Assembly: GCA_963785245.1 (NCBI GenBank)
Contig: CAWAUO010000011.1
Coordinates: forward strand, 124,001-188,000
Reading direction: 5' to 3'
Source: JAHEEL01 sp963785245
GTDB taxonomy: Bacteria; Actinomycetota; Acidimicrobiia; Spongiisociales; UBA5794
DNA length: 64,000 nucleotides
Below the pieces are notes generated by a model that did not search any database, was not told the origin of the DNA, and was given only the letters and a program-made list of their open reading frames with translations. A program made the position numbers and the translations under genes. The stretch's first letter is position 1. Each line of letters opens with the position of its first letter. Shown piece after piece: positions 49,113 to 56,755 of this stretch.

Positions 49113-50423
49113 TCAATCAGTGATCGTCGGAGCGATGTCGAGGACGATTCCGTCGACACCTGTCACCTCGACCTTGTCCCCAGCCTGGATCCCCGCCTCC
49201 CGATGCGAGCGGCCCCTCCAGCGAGCCTCATCGACGACCACGATGCCCTCCGGATCGAATGAGGTCTCGGCAGTGCCGGTCCTCCCGATGAGGCTCTCAC
49301 GACCGATCGTGGTCGTCGAGAAACGGGACCGCACGATCGTCGTGAGTGCCACACCGTAGAACAGCGCCATACCGGCAACAACGACGAGTACAACCCACCA
49401 GGTCGGAGCCATCTGCGGCCGCGCCGAAGTGAACGTCAGACCTCCTGCGACAAGGGCGACAGTGCCGAGGATGCTGCGCCATCCAAGGCGGTTTCGCTGG
49501 AAGTCCCATGTGTAGAGGAACAGTCCGGCCACGACGACGACAACCGACGGCCAAGAGATCGGGAGCGTTGTGAGGCCGTATCCCGCCAGGACGAAGGAGA
49601 GCACCGACGCAACGGCGGCCACGCCTGCTCCCGCGGCGTAGAACTCGAACGTGGCAGCGGCGATCGCCGCCACCAGGAAGAAGAACGCCGCCTCAGGTTG
49701 CGAGGCGAGTCGGAGGAACCGGTCCCAGAGGTCCGGTTTCATGAACTGCACCAGGCGAGACGTCGTCGCCACCTCGGTCCCGTCATCGAGCGTGACAAGT
49801 TCGGCGGTGTCGACCTCGAATGTCACGTCGCCCCGCGTGATCACCGCCCCGTCGAGTCCGACGATCAGTTGGCCGATCGATGGGACCACATCGTCGACAT
49901 ACCCGGGGATGGCGTCGTCGATCACAATCGACTCGGCTCCAAGGCGTGCACCCGAGGCCGCGGCCTGAGCCATCCGTTCCTCATCGGTTGTGCCGGGGAA
50001 TCGCTCTGGATCCACCGAGATGGATTGCGAGTCCGTCATGACGGCCGGTTCGAGATATCCGACGCGTGTTCCTGGGGCGGCGGCACCCCGGTCGGCGCGG
50101 TTGAGGAGGCTCCCGACACCGCCGTAGGCGACCGCCGGCCTGGCCCCCACCCAGGCGACAACCGGAGCCCGGGCCTCGTCGATGGCAGCGAGCAATGAAT
50201 CGAGGTCGCCCGCGGCGACCCCCGGCGCGTCGACCTGCAGGATGAAGAGGTGAGCGGGCGTCTCCTCAAGGGTCTGCACCGCGAAGTCAATCAGGCGCTG
50301 GTCGAACGCCTTCCTGAGGTCGACCACGACCACCGGCAGGTCGTCATCCTGAGCAGCCGCCGTCCCAGCGAACGCAACGACGGCGAGACCCAGAACCAGA
50401 AGCGAGAGGAATCGACGAGACAC
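49113..50423 (-). CDS. NfeD family membrane protein (ClpP-like, long form)
   Basis: A 436-aa NfeD1-type protein. It has a signal peptide (residues 1-24, FLSLLVLGLAVVAFAGTAAA). An extracellular ClpP/SppA-like domain follows (about 26-210, with HLFILQVDAPGVAAGDLDSL and VGYLEPAVMT), then four or five membrane helices (about 235-355). A C-terminal OB-fold NfeD domain ends the protein (LIGRTGTAETSFDPEGIVVV). The catalytic Ser of protease forms is not clear, so proteolysis is uncertain. The usual stomatin partner is not adjacent. The GTG at 50423 has a TAACAT box 6 nt upstream. Confidence 0.85.
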   Translation of the reverse strand: MSRRFLSLLVLGLAVVAFAGTAAAQDDDLPVVVVDLRKAFDQRLIDFAVQTLEETPAHLFILQVDAPGVAAGDLDSLLAAIDEARAPVVAWVGARPAVAYGGVGSLLNRADRGAAAPGTRVGYLEPAVMTDSQSISVDPERFPGTTDEERMAQAAASGARLGAESIVIDDAIPGYVDDVVPSIGQLIVGLDGAVITRGDVTFEVDTAELVTLDDGTEVATTSRLVQFMKPDLWDRFLRLASQPEAAFFFLVAAIAAATFEFYAAGAGVAAVASVLSFVLAGYGLTTLPISWPSVVVVVAGLFLYTWDFQRNRLGWRSILGTVALVAGGLTFTSARPQMAPTWWVVLVVVAGMALFYGVALTTIVRSRFSTTTIGRESLIGRTGTAETSFDPEGIVVVDEARWRGRSHREAGIQAGDKVEVTGVDGIVLDIAPTITD

Positions 50424-50429
50424 CCGACG

Positions 50430-50435
50430 ATGTTA
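50430..50435 (-). promoter_or_regulatory. -10 box TAACAT, leaderless promoter of the NfeD gene
   Basis: TAACAT on the minus strand lies 6 nt before the GTG at 50423. Confidence 0.5.
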
Positions 50436-50482
50436 CGGCGCGCTCCCGCCCAAGGCGCGAGGCGATTTCGTCCTTCGGGCAA

Positions 50483-50504
50483 CCGGCGACGGACGACCGG
50501 CGAC
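50483..50504 (-). repeat. GTCGCCGG-type intergenic repeat, copy e
   Basis: On the minus strand GTCGCCGGTCGTCCGTCGCC lies between the NfeD and receiver gene starts, touching the receiver gene's -10 box. Confidence 0.45.
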
Positions 50505-50510
50505 TACTCT
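50505..50510 (+). promoter_or_regulatory. -10 box TACTCT, leaderless promoter of the receiver gene
   Basis: TACTCT lies 7 nt before the ATG at 50518. Confidence 0.55.
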
Positions 50511-50517
50511 CCCTCCC

Positions 50518-50901
50518 ATGTCACGAGTACTCGTTGTTGCCGACGATCCTTGGGTGGTGAGCGAGGTTCACGCCGCTCTCAGCATCGGGGCGAATGAACT
50601 GATCGACCACAATGATCCATCCACCGCCGCAGCGGCGGCCACTGACGAATCGGTGGACGCTGCCGTCGTCGATTTGCAGGTTGCTTCGATGGGCGGCATG
50701 GCCATCATCCGCTCGATCCGTGACAGCAACACCCCGGTACCGGTCGTTCTCCTCCTCGACCGGGACGCCGATGCCTTCCTCGCCGGACGGTCCGGCGCGA
50801 GCGCGTGGGTCATCAAGCCGTTCACGGCATCGGACCTTCGTTCCGCCGTCGCCGCGGTCACCGCGGTGCCGGAGAGCGATGACGACTCCGGAGCGGTGTG
50901 A
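50518..50901 (+). CDS. Single-domain response regulator receiver
   Basis: A 127-aa CheY-like receiver with no output domain. The acidic pair sits in VLVVADDPWVV (D9-D10), the likely phospho-Asp in AAVVDLQVASMGGM (Asp near 52), the T/S position in VVLLLDRDAD, and the conserved Lys in WVIKPFTASDL. The fold is complete. No kinase is adjacent; the only histidine kinase in the window is 6 kb away, so the pairing is unknown. It is followed 46 bp later by the CNNM transporter gene. Confidence 0.86.
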   Translation: MSRVLVVADDPWVVSEVHAALSIGANELIDHNDPSTAAAAATDESVDAAVVDLQVASMGGMAIIRSIRDSNTPVPVVLLLDRDADAFLAGRSGASAWVIKPFTASDLRSAVAAVTAVPESDDDSGAV

Positions 50902-50947
50902 CGGAGCCTGCTGAACCTCCGAGTATCAGCACGACCGGGGCCGCACG

Positions 50948-52195
50948 GTGAGCACTGAGCAATTCATCTACCTCGCGATCCTTGCGGCGTGCACCATCGG
51001 TTCTGGATTCTTCTCCGGGTCCGAGACCGCCCTCATCGGGATATCGAAGGAGCGGGTGCACCAACTCGCCTCCGAGAGCAAGGCCGGGCGTCGCGTCGAG
51101 CAGCTGATCTCCGATCCCGAGCGGATGTTGTCCACGCTCCTGGTGGCGAACAACGTCGTCAACGTGCTCGCGGCTGCGGTCGCCACGACGCTGTTCATCG
51201 GCCTAGTCGGAGAGCAATGGGGTCCGTGGCTGGCAACCGCAGCCGTCACAACCGTGATCCTCATCTTCGGTGAGATCACACCGAAGACGCTGGCCACCCG
51301 ATATCCGGAGCGGTTCGCGCTTGCCGTGGCTCCGGCTATCTGGCAACTCTCCCGCGTGCTTGCCCCGTTGGCGTCGTTCTTCGGCGCCATCACCCGCGGG
51401 ATCCTTCGACTGCTCCGGGTCCCGATTCGCGGCGACTCCGGCGCAGTGACCGATGCCGACATCCGGGCCCTCGCCGAGTTGGGCCACCGCGACGGCCAGA
51501 TCGAAGAAGTCGAGCGCGAGATCATCGACGCCCTCTTCGACCTGGCGGACCGTCCGATCCGGGAGGTCATGACACCGCGGGTCGACATCGTCTCGCTATC
51601 GGATCCGATCTCGATGGACGAAGTGCGCAGCGTCGTTGCCGCGACCGGCCATTCCCGCTTCCCGGTCACGCGGGGCGATCTCGACGACCTGGTCGGCATG
51701 CTCTTCGTGAAGGATCTCCTCCAGCGCACCGAGGACGCGGCGTCGGAGGACATCGTGGGACTCCTCCGCTTCCCTCAGTTCATGCCGGAGACGGCGACGA
51801 TCCTCGACGCCCTCACCGAGATGCGACAGCGCCGCTTCGCGATCGCGTGCGTCGTCGACGAGCACGGCGGTGTCGAGGGGATCATCACGGCGAAGGACCT
51901 CCTTGCCGAACTCGTCGGCGAACTCCAGGATGAATACGACCCCGGTGTGGCGTCGGTCGTTCGGATCGGTCCGCATCAGTGGGTGGCCGACGGACGGCTG
52001 CCGATCGAGGATCTCGCGGCGGAGATCGATCGCGGACTCCCGGGTGGGCCGTACAGCACGGTTGCAGGCTTCTTCATGGCAATCGCGGGCCACGTCCCCG
52101 ACGAGGGAGACTCGATCGACGTCGCCGGGATCCGCCTCACGGTTCTCGACATGGAACGCAATCGCGTCGACCGAATCGACGTCTCGATCATCTGA
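50948..52195 (+). CDS. CNNM/CorC-HlyC family transporter (DUF21-CBS)
   Basis: A 415-aa hemolysin-C-like integral membrane protein. The DUF21/CNNM membrane domain spans about residues 1-190 (GSGFFSGSETALIGISKERV then NNVVNVLAAAVATTLF). The CBS pair covers about 205-325 (VMTPRVDIVSLS, VVDEHGGVEGIITAKDLLAE). The CorC_HlyC domain runs over about 330-412 (ADGRLPIEDLAAEIDRGL). Homologues export magnesium or sodium. The GTG at 50948 is the first start of the frame, and the SETAL motif lies close to it as expected. A tRNA gene follows on the same strand. Confidence 0.88.
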   Translation: MSTEQFIYLAILAACTIGSGFFSGSETALIGISKERVHQLASESKAGRRVEQLISDPERMLSTLLVANNVVNVLAAAVATTLFIGLVGEQWGPWLATAAVTTVILIFGEITPKTLATRYPERFALAVAPAIWQLSRVLAPLASFFGAITRGILRLLRVPIRGDSGAVTDADIRALAELGHRDGQIEEVEREIIDALFDLADRPIREVMTPRVDIVSLSDPISMDEVRSVVAATGHSRFPVTRGDLDDLVGMLFVKDLLQRTEDAASEDIVGLLRFPQFMPETATILDALTEMRQRRFAIACVVDEHGGVEGIITAKDLLAELVGELQDEYDPGVASVVRIGPHQWVADGRLPIEDLAAEIDRGLPGGPYSTVAGFFMAIAGHVPDEGDSIDVAGIRLTVLDMERNRVDRIDVSII

Positions 52196-52235
52196 CCGAA
52201 CGCCACAGCAGGAACGGGGGTACAATCCCTTCATT

Positions 52236-52309
52236 CGGGACGTAGCGCAGCTTGGTAGCGCGCATCGTTCGGGACGATGAGGTCGCCGGTTCAAATCCGG
52301 CCGTCCCGA
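52236..52309 (+). tRNA. tRNA-Pro (anticodon CGG)
   Basis: The 74-nt cloverleaf is complete. The acceptor CGGGACG pairs with CGTCCCG, discriminator A. The D-arm is GCGC-agcttggta-GCGC. The anticodon stem CATCG/CGATG encloses loop TTCGGGA with anticodon CGG. The T-arm is GCCGG-ttcaaat-CCGGC. CCA is not encoded. A TACAAT box lies 9 nt upstream at 52221-52226, and a terminator hairpin lies just downstream. CGG reads the Pro codon CCG, abundant in this high-GC genome. Confidence 0.95.
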
Positions 52310-52318
52310 CTCATCGAG

Positions 52319-52339
52319 ACCCCGCCCTCGTGGCGGGGT
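52319..52339 (+). terminator. Terminator of the tRNA-Pro gene
   Basis: ACCCCGCC and GGCGGGGT pair around a 5-nt loop, followed by a short T-run (TTTCGCATTT). It ends 30 nt after the tRNA. Confidence 0.8.
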
Positions 52340-52350
52340 TTCGCATTTCA

Positions 52351-52406
52351 ACGCTGCGAACCCAGGGTTCTCCGCATCGTATGTGACGCCGTCAGCCCGC
52401 GGAATG
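52351..52406 (-). repeat. 59-bp repeat family, inverted copy
   Basis: About 56 bp that match the reverse complement of the tandem units at 54730-54848, with around 7 differences. It includes the GAACCC-a-GGGTTC palindrome and the CAGCCCGCGGAATG end. It lies between the tRNA terminator and asd. Confidence 0.8.
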
Positions 52407-52419
52407 GGGCCGGGTTCGG

Positions 52420-53451
52420 CTATCGGTCGAGCAGCAGCTCCGCCAACTGAACCGCATTGAGGGCGGCACCCTTGCGCAGGTTGTCGGCCACGACCCAGAG
52501 GCTGATCCCGCCACGGTCCCCGACCGTCTCACGCACACGACCGATGAGCACATCGTCGATGCCGGCCGAGTCGAGCGGTGTTGGAACGTGATCGTCCGTC
52601 CACAGCTGAGCACCTGGGGCGGTGGCGAGGATCTCCTTCGCCTCGTCGAGCGGCAGCGGACGGTTGAAGAACATCGTCGCGGTGATGCCGTGACCGACCA
52701 TCGTCGGGACACGCACGCAGGTCGGCTCCACCTTGATCAGCGGAGCCTCGAGAATCTTCCGTGTCTCGTGGACGAGCTTCCACTCCTCATCGGTGTATCC
52801 CTCTTCGGTGATGGCACCGGCCATCGGGAGCACGTTGTAGGCGATCGGTCGTTGGTAGAGGTCGCCGCCCGGGTCTTCCCAGCCACCACGCTGGAGGACC
52901 TCCCGGTTGCCCCGGAACCAGTCGATCTCCCGCTCGAGCGTAGCCATCCCCTGCTGTCCCGACCCGCCTGTCGCCTGGTATGACGACGCGACCATCCGAT
53001 CGATCCCTGCCGCTTCGTGAAGCGGTCCCGCGGCCATCATCAATGCCATCGTGGTGCAGTTGGGATTGGCAACGATGCCCTGGTGGCTCTCGATCGCCGC
53101 GTCGTTCACCTCAGCGACGACGAGCGGCACGCTGGGGTCCATACGGAATGCCGACGAGTTGTCGACGACGGTTGCACCGGCCTCGACGAAGCGGGGAGCG
53201 AACTCCTTCGACCGGCCACCGCCGGCTGAGAAGAGCGCCACGTCGATCCCCGTGGGATCGGTGGTCGCCAGATCTTCGATCGTCACCGATCCCCACGGCG
53301 TATCCGTGACGGTTCCGGCGGATCGCTCAGAGGCAAGCAGTCGGATACTTCCGACCGGATAGTCGCGCTCGGCGAGGATGACCTGCATCGTTCGGCCGAC
53401 CGCCCCGGTGGCGCCGACAACCGCGACCGTTGGCGACGAGAAGCGCTTCAT
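52420..53451 (-). CDS. asd: Aspartate-semialdehyde dehydrogenase
   Basis: NADPH-dependent reduction of aspartyl phosphate to the semialdehyde, for lysine, methionine, threonine and diaminopimelate synthesis. The 343-aa protein has VAVVGATGAVGRTMQVIL for NADP. The catalytic Cys is in VANPNCTTMALMMAAGPLH, with the substrate Gln in SYQATGGSGQQG and the His/Arg-bearing TCVRVPTMVGHGITATM segment. The ATG at 53451 overlaps the lysC stop by four bases (ATGA), so the two are coupled. Confidence 0.95.
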   Translation of the reverse strand: MKRFSSPTVAVVGATGAVGRTMQVILAERDYPVGSIRLLASERSAGTVTDTPWGSVTIEDLATTDPTGIDVALFSAGGGRSKEFAPRFVEAGATVVDNSSAFRMDPSVPLVVAEVNDAAIESHQGIVANPNCTTMALMMAAGPLHEAAGIDRMVASSYQATGGSGQQGMATLEREIDWFRGNREVLQRGGWEDPGGDLYQRPIAYNVLPMAGAITEEGYTDEEWKLVHETRKILEAPLIKVEPTCVRVPTMVGHGITATMFFNRPLPLDEAKEILATAPGAQLWTDDHVPTPLDSAGIDDVLIGRVRETVGDRGGISLWVVADNLRKGAALNAVQLAELLLDR

Positions 53452-54662
53452 GATTCCGCTCCGATCAAGCCTTCGTGGAGCGCCTCGACGGCCGCCTGAG
53501 TGTCGTCGCCGCGGACGACGCAACTGATTCGGATGGTCGAGGTTGAGATCATCTCGATATTCACGCCGGCGTCCGACAGGATGCGGAACATCGTCGCTGC
53601 CACGCCCGACTCCGACTTCATCCCGGCCCCGACGACCGTGATCTTCGCGATATCCGGTTCGACATCGACGCCGTCGGCTCCGATCTCGGCCGCGACCCGT
53701 TCTGCGACCTCGACGGCGGTTGCCACAGAACTCTCCGGGACCGTGAACGAGATATCTGTCACGCCCTGGCTCGAGATGTTCTGGACGATCATGTCGACGT
53801 TGACACCGGCGACGCCCATCGGCTCGAACACGGCCGCTGCAATCCCGGGTTGGTCCGGTACGCCCTTGACGGTCAGCTTGGCCTCAGAGTCGTCATGAGC
53901 GATCCCGCGGATGATCGGTTCTTCCATCGTCTCCTCCTTGACCCAGGTTCCTTCTTGGTCGTGAAACGACGACCGAACGTGGATGGGAATGTTGTAGCGG
54001 ATTCCAAACTCGACGCTCCTCGCCATCAGAACACCGGCCCCGGCGCTGGCGAGTTCGAGCATCTCGGTGAACGTGACTTCGTCGAGTTTTCTGGCAGCCG
54101 GGACGATTCTCGGGTCAGCCGTGAACACGCCATCGACATCGGTGTAGATCTCGCAGAGGTCGGCGCCGAGCGAGGCGGCGAGCGCTACTGCGGTGGCGTC
54201 GGAGCCTCCCCGGCCGAGTGTCGTCACGTCTTTGGAATCGGGGCTGACCCCCTGAAATCCGGCGACGATCGCGACTTTGCCCTCGTCGAGGCACTCCTGG
54301 ACTCGGAATGCGCGGATATCGAGGATTTCGGCGCGGCCGTGATCCGCCGTGGTGAGGATCCCTGCTTGGGAACCGGTGAAGCTGACGGCGGGGACGTCGT
54401 GGGCCTCGATCGCCATCGCCACCAGCGCCATCGAGATTCGCTCGCCCGCCGTGAGGAGCATATCCATCTCGCGGGGGTGCGGGGTCTCCGAGATCTGAGT
54501 TGCGAGATCGATGAGGGCATCCGTTGACTTCCCCATCGCGGAGACGACGACCACCACCTCGTTGCCGGCCCGATAGGTCTCAACAACCCTGCGAGCGACG
54601 TTCCGGATTCGATCTGCATCGGCGAGCGAGGTGCCGCCGAACTTCTGTACTACGAGTGCCAT
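53448..54662 (-). CDS. lysC: Aspartate kinase
   Basis: A 404-aa monofunctional aspartokinase, the first enzyme of the aspartate pathway. The kinase domain (about residues 1-240) starts ALVVQKFGGTSLADADRIRN and has VVVVSAMGKSTDALIDLA and TLGRGGSDATAVALAA. Two ACT domains (about 265-404) contain VPDQPGIAAAVFEPMGVAGV and KITVVGAGMKSESGVAATMF. The lysine/threonine feedback site lies there. Start and spacing are normal. It is the first gene of lysC-asd. Both flanks of this two-gene block (52351-52406, 54730-54848) carry the 59-bp repeat. Confidence 0.96.
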   Translation of the reverse strand: MALVVQKFGGTSLADADRIRNVARRVVETYRAGNEVVVVVSAMGKSTDALIDLATQISETPHPREMDMLLTAGERISMALVAMAIEAHDVPAVSFTGSQAGILTTADHGRAEILDIRAFRVQECLDEGKVAIVAGFQGVSPDSKDVTTLGRGGSDATAVALAASLGADLCEIYTDVDGVFTADPRIVPAARKLDEVTFTEMLELASAGAGVLMARSVEFGIRYNIPIHVRSSFHDQEGTWVKEETMEEPIIRGIAHDDSEAKLTVKGVPDQPGIAAAVFEPMGVAGVNVDMIVQNISSQGVTDISFTVPESSVATAVEVAERVAAEIGADGVDVEPDIAKITVVGAGMKSESGVAATMFRILSDAGVNIEMISTSTIRISCVVRGDDTQAAVEALHEGLIGAES

Positions 54663-54729
54663 GTGGCGATTGAGTGTAGGAGCAGCCGGAACGTCTCCTG
54701 CGGGGCTCTCATTGCCCGGTGTGTCGCCC

Positions 54730-54788
54730 CATTCCGCGGGCTGTCGGCGCCATATGCGAGGTGGAGAACCCTGGGTTCGCAGCGTCAG
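54730..54788 (+). repeat. 59-bp repeat family, tandem copy 1
   Basis: Starts CATTCCGCGGGCTGTCGGCG and ends CGCAGCGTCAG. It contains GGCGCC, CATATG and GAACCC-t-GGGTTC palindromes. Copy 2 follows with a 60-bp period and one substitution (G 54756 versus A 54816). The tail of the lysC promoter region lies just beyond. Confidence 0.9.
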
Positions 54789-54789
54789 T

Positions 54790-54848
54790 CATTCCGCGGG
54801 CTGTCGGCGCCATATACGAGGTGGAGAACCCTGGGTTCGCAGCGTCAG
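54790..54848 (+). repeat. 59-bp repeat family, tandem copy 2
   Basis: Nearly identical to copy 1 (one difference inside the unit). It ends 32 bp before the peptidyl-prolyl isomerase start at 54881. Confidence 0.9.
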
Positions 54849-54866
54849 GTATCGGGGAGGTGGACG

Positions 54867-54872
54867 TAGCAT
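54867..54872 (+). promoter_or_regulatory. -10 box TAGCAT upstream of the PPIase gene
   Basis: TAGCAT lies 8 nt before the GTG at 54881, directly after the tandem repeat. Confidence 0.45.
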
Positions 54873-54880
54873 CCTGGGCC

Positions 54881-55621
54881 GTGACACGCTTGACCATCCC
54901 CTCCGTCGTCATCGCCGCCGCCCTCGTCCTTGCCGCGTGCGGCGGCACCGGGACCGGGGCCACAACGACGACGGCTTCCGAGACATCCACCACGCTGCCT
55001 GAGGTGGCGCTCGACGTTGTCCCCCGCAACTACGCCGAGTTCCGCGCGCAGGCGACGGCATGCGGAGCCGAGGCCCCGGACGAACTCACGCCGGTGCAAT
55101 TCGATGCGCCAGCCGATGTCGGCATCAATCCCGACCAGCCACTTGTCGTGATCATGTCAACGACGTGTGGCGACATCGAAATCGAACTCGACCCGTCCCT
55201 GGCGCCCGAGACCGTCAACTCGTTCATGTTCCTCGCAGCTGAGGGATACTTCGATGGGGTCGCCTTCCACCGGGTGATCCCCGGCTTCGTGGTCCAGGGA
55301 GGGGATCAGACCGCCACCGGGATCGGCGGGCCCGGCTACACGATTCCCGACGAGCTCCCGCCGGCCGAGATCGGCTACGAGCGCGGCACCCTCGCCATGG
55401 CAAACGCCGGTCCGGGAACAACGGGGAGCCAGTTCTTCCTCGTCCTCGAGGATGTCGGCCTCCCACCGCTGTACAGCATCTTCGGCAAGGTCACCGCCGG
55501 CCTCGACGTCCTCGACCTCTTGCAGGGCGTGCCTCTTGGACAGGCGGCCGGGAGTGCGGACCCGACGCCGAGCACACCGCTTGAGTCCATCTACATCAAT
55601 GGTGTGAAGGTCAAACCGTAG
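54881..55621 (+). CDS. Secreted cyclophilin-type peptidyl-prolyl isomerase (lipoprotein)
   Basis: A 246-aa lipoprotein PPIase that would assist folding outside the membrane. The signal peptide VTRLTIPSVVIAAALVLAAC has its lipobox Cys at residue 20. A Thr-rich spacer leads to a cyclophilin domain over about residues 90-246. Its core includes TVNSFMFLAAEGYFDGVAFH, RVIPGFVVQGGD, and GTTGSQFFLVLEDV with the catalytic Arg/Phe/Gln set. I chose the GTG at 54881; the open frame extends through the tandem repeat, which I reject because the signal peptide starts here. Confidence 0.87.
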   Translation: MTRLTIPSVVIAAALVLAACGGTGTGATTTTASETSTTLPEVALDVVPRNYAEFRAQATACGAEAPDELTPVQFDAPADVGINPDQPLVVIMSTTCGDIEIELDPSLAPETVNSFMFLAAEGYFDGVAFHRVIPGFVVQGGDQTATGIGGPGYTIPDELPPAEIGYERGTLAMANAGPGTTGSQFFLVLEDVGLPPLYSIFGKVTAGLDVLDLLQGVPLGQAAGSADPTPSTPLESIYINGVKVKP

Positions 55622-55637
55622 GTGCCGATGCCGGCAC
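55622..55637 (+). terminator. Small hairpin after the PPIase gene
   Basis: GTGCCG-atgc-CGGCAC begins right after the stop codon. There is no U tract, so termination is only possible, not shown. Confidence 0.3.
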
Positions 55638-55672
55638 GCCGCCCCCGGATTTCCCTCAACGGTTCGGTCCGG

Positions 55673-55678
55673 TAGCCT
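55673..55678 (+). promoter_or_regulatory. -10 box TAGCCT, leaderless promoter of the 55-aa gene
   Basis: TAGCCT lies 7 nt before the ATG at 55686. Confidence 0.55.
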
Positions 55679-55685
55679 TCCGCCC

Positions 55686-55853
55686 ATGGCAACCGACAAG
55701 AGAGACCGACAACGGGCGAACCGCGCAGAGAAGCAGAAGGCCGACGCGAAGGTCCAACGGCGCAAGCACTACTTCGCGCTGGCGAAGAAGTACGGTCTTT
55801 ACGCGCTCCTCATCGTCGTCGCACTGTTGGTGATCACGTTCGTCACGTCCTGA
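55686..55853 (+). CDS. 55-aa basic single-helix membrane protein
   Basis: A small gene with its own TAGCCT box. The protein starts MATDKRDRQRANRAEKQKAD, a highly charged basic stretch, and ends with one membrane helix over about residues 34-53 (KYGLYALLIVVALLVITFVT). As I recall, the same basic-plus-helix head is found fused to the N-terminus of many actinobacterial peptidyl-prolyl isomerases. Here it stands alone just downstream of a PPIase that instead has a lipoprotein signal. It may be a split-off or an independent small membrane protein. Stop to the next gene start is 4 bp. Confidence 0.72.
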   Translation: MATDKRDRQRANRAEKQKADAKVQRRKHYFALAKKYGLYALLIVVALLVITFVTS

Positions 55854-55857
55854 AACC

Positions 55858-56697
55858 GTGGCCGTCGACCTTCATCTGCACTCGTCGGCCTCCGATGGGA
55901 CCGAGCCACCCGACGTCGTCGTAGCCAAGGCGGCAGCACTCGGCCTTACGGCGATCGCACTCACGGATCACGACACACTCTCAGGGATTCCCGCGGCCCG
56001 CGCGACGGCTGAACATCACCCGATCGACCTCGTTCCCGGTGTTGAGCTTTCGGTCGACCATGCCGGGCTGAAGATCCATATGCTCGCCTACTTCGTCGAA
56101 CCCGGACCGGGACCGCTCCAAGACCGGCTCGGAGCACTCCGCGCCGGACGGGACACCAGGAACGTCATCATTGTCCAGCGACTCAACGACCTCGGCTACC
56201 AAATCACAATGGAGGACGTGCTGCGCCATGCTGGAGGCGACGCGGTCGGACGCCCGCATATCGCAGACGCCCTCGTCGAGGTGGGGTCACTCGCCAACCG
56301 GTCCGAAGCGTTCGTCGGACTTCTCTCGGACGGGGGAACGGCATATGTCGAACGAGAGCGACTCACCGCAACCGAGGCCATCGAACTGACGCTGCAGTCT
56401 GGTGGCGTGAACTCGATCGCGCATCCACTCACGATCAACGCCGACGCACAGACGCTCCGGCCGGTGCTCGCTGATCTCCGGGACGCCGGACTCGTCGGAC
56501 TCGAGGCCTACTACCCGGAGCACTCCCCGACGGTCAGACGCCAGCTCGCCGATGTGGCTGCCGACCTCGGTCTTGTCGCCACCGGCGGCTCCGACTACCA
56601 CGGCGCCGGGAAGCCGGGTCTGAGCATCGGGTCAGGGCACGGAGATCTCGTCGTACCCGATGCCGCTCTCGAGGAACTCCGGCAGCGGCGCCCATAA
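55858..56697 (+). CDS. PHP-domain phosphoesterase
   Basis: A 279-aa PHP protein. The metal motifs are DLHLHSSASDGT (residues 4-15), ALTDHDTLSGI, PGVELSVDH and AHPLTINAD. The C-terminal GGSDYHGAGKPG closes the metal site, as in YciV/RnaAM-type 3',5'-nucleoside bisphosphate phosphatases. These act on short RNA ends or pAp. The length is normal. The GTG at 55858 follows the small membrane protein gene by 4 bp, so they probably share a transcript. Confidence 0.86.
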   Translation: MAVDLHLHSSASDGTEPPDVVVAKAAALGLTAIALTDHDTLSGIPAARATAEHHPIDLVPGVELSVDHAGLKIHMLAYFVEPGPGPLQDRLGALRAGRDTRNVIIVQRLNDLGYQITMEDVLRHAGGDAVGRPHIADALVEVGSLANRSEAFVGLLSDGGTAYVERERLTATEAIELTLQSGGVNSIAHPLTINADAQTLRPVLADLRDAGLVGLEAYYPEHSPTVRRQLADVAADLGLVATGGSDYHGAGKPGLSIGSGHGDLVVPDAALEELRQRRP

Positions 56698-56755
56698 ACG
56701 GTCAATACGCGGCAGGAACACGCCGATACCGGAGTGGTGAATTGAAAGGATCCGT

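Noticed and set aside
52236..52309. tRNA-Sec candidate
   Set aside because: The only tRNA found has anticodon CGG, a short variable loop and Pro identity. No long tRNA with TCA anticodon was seen.
54719..54880. Coding of the tandem repeat as part of the PPIase
   Set aside because: The frame is open through it, but the lipoprotein signal peptide starts at GTG 54881 and the repeat also occurs in a non-coding position at 52351.
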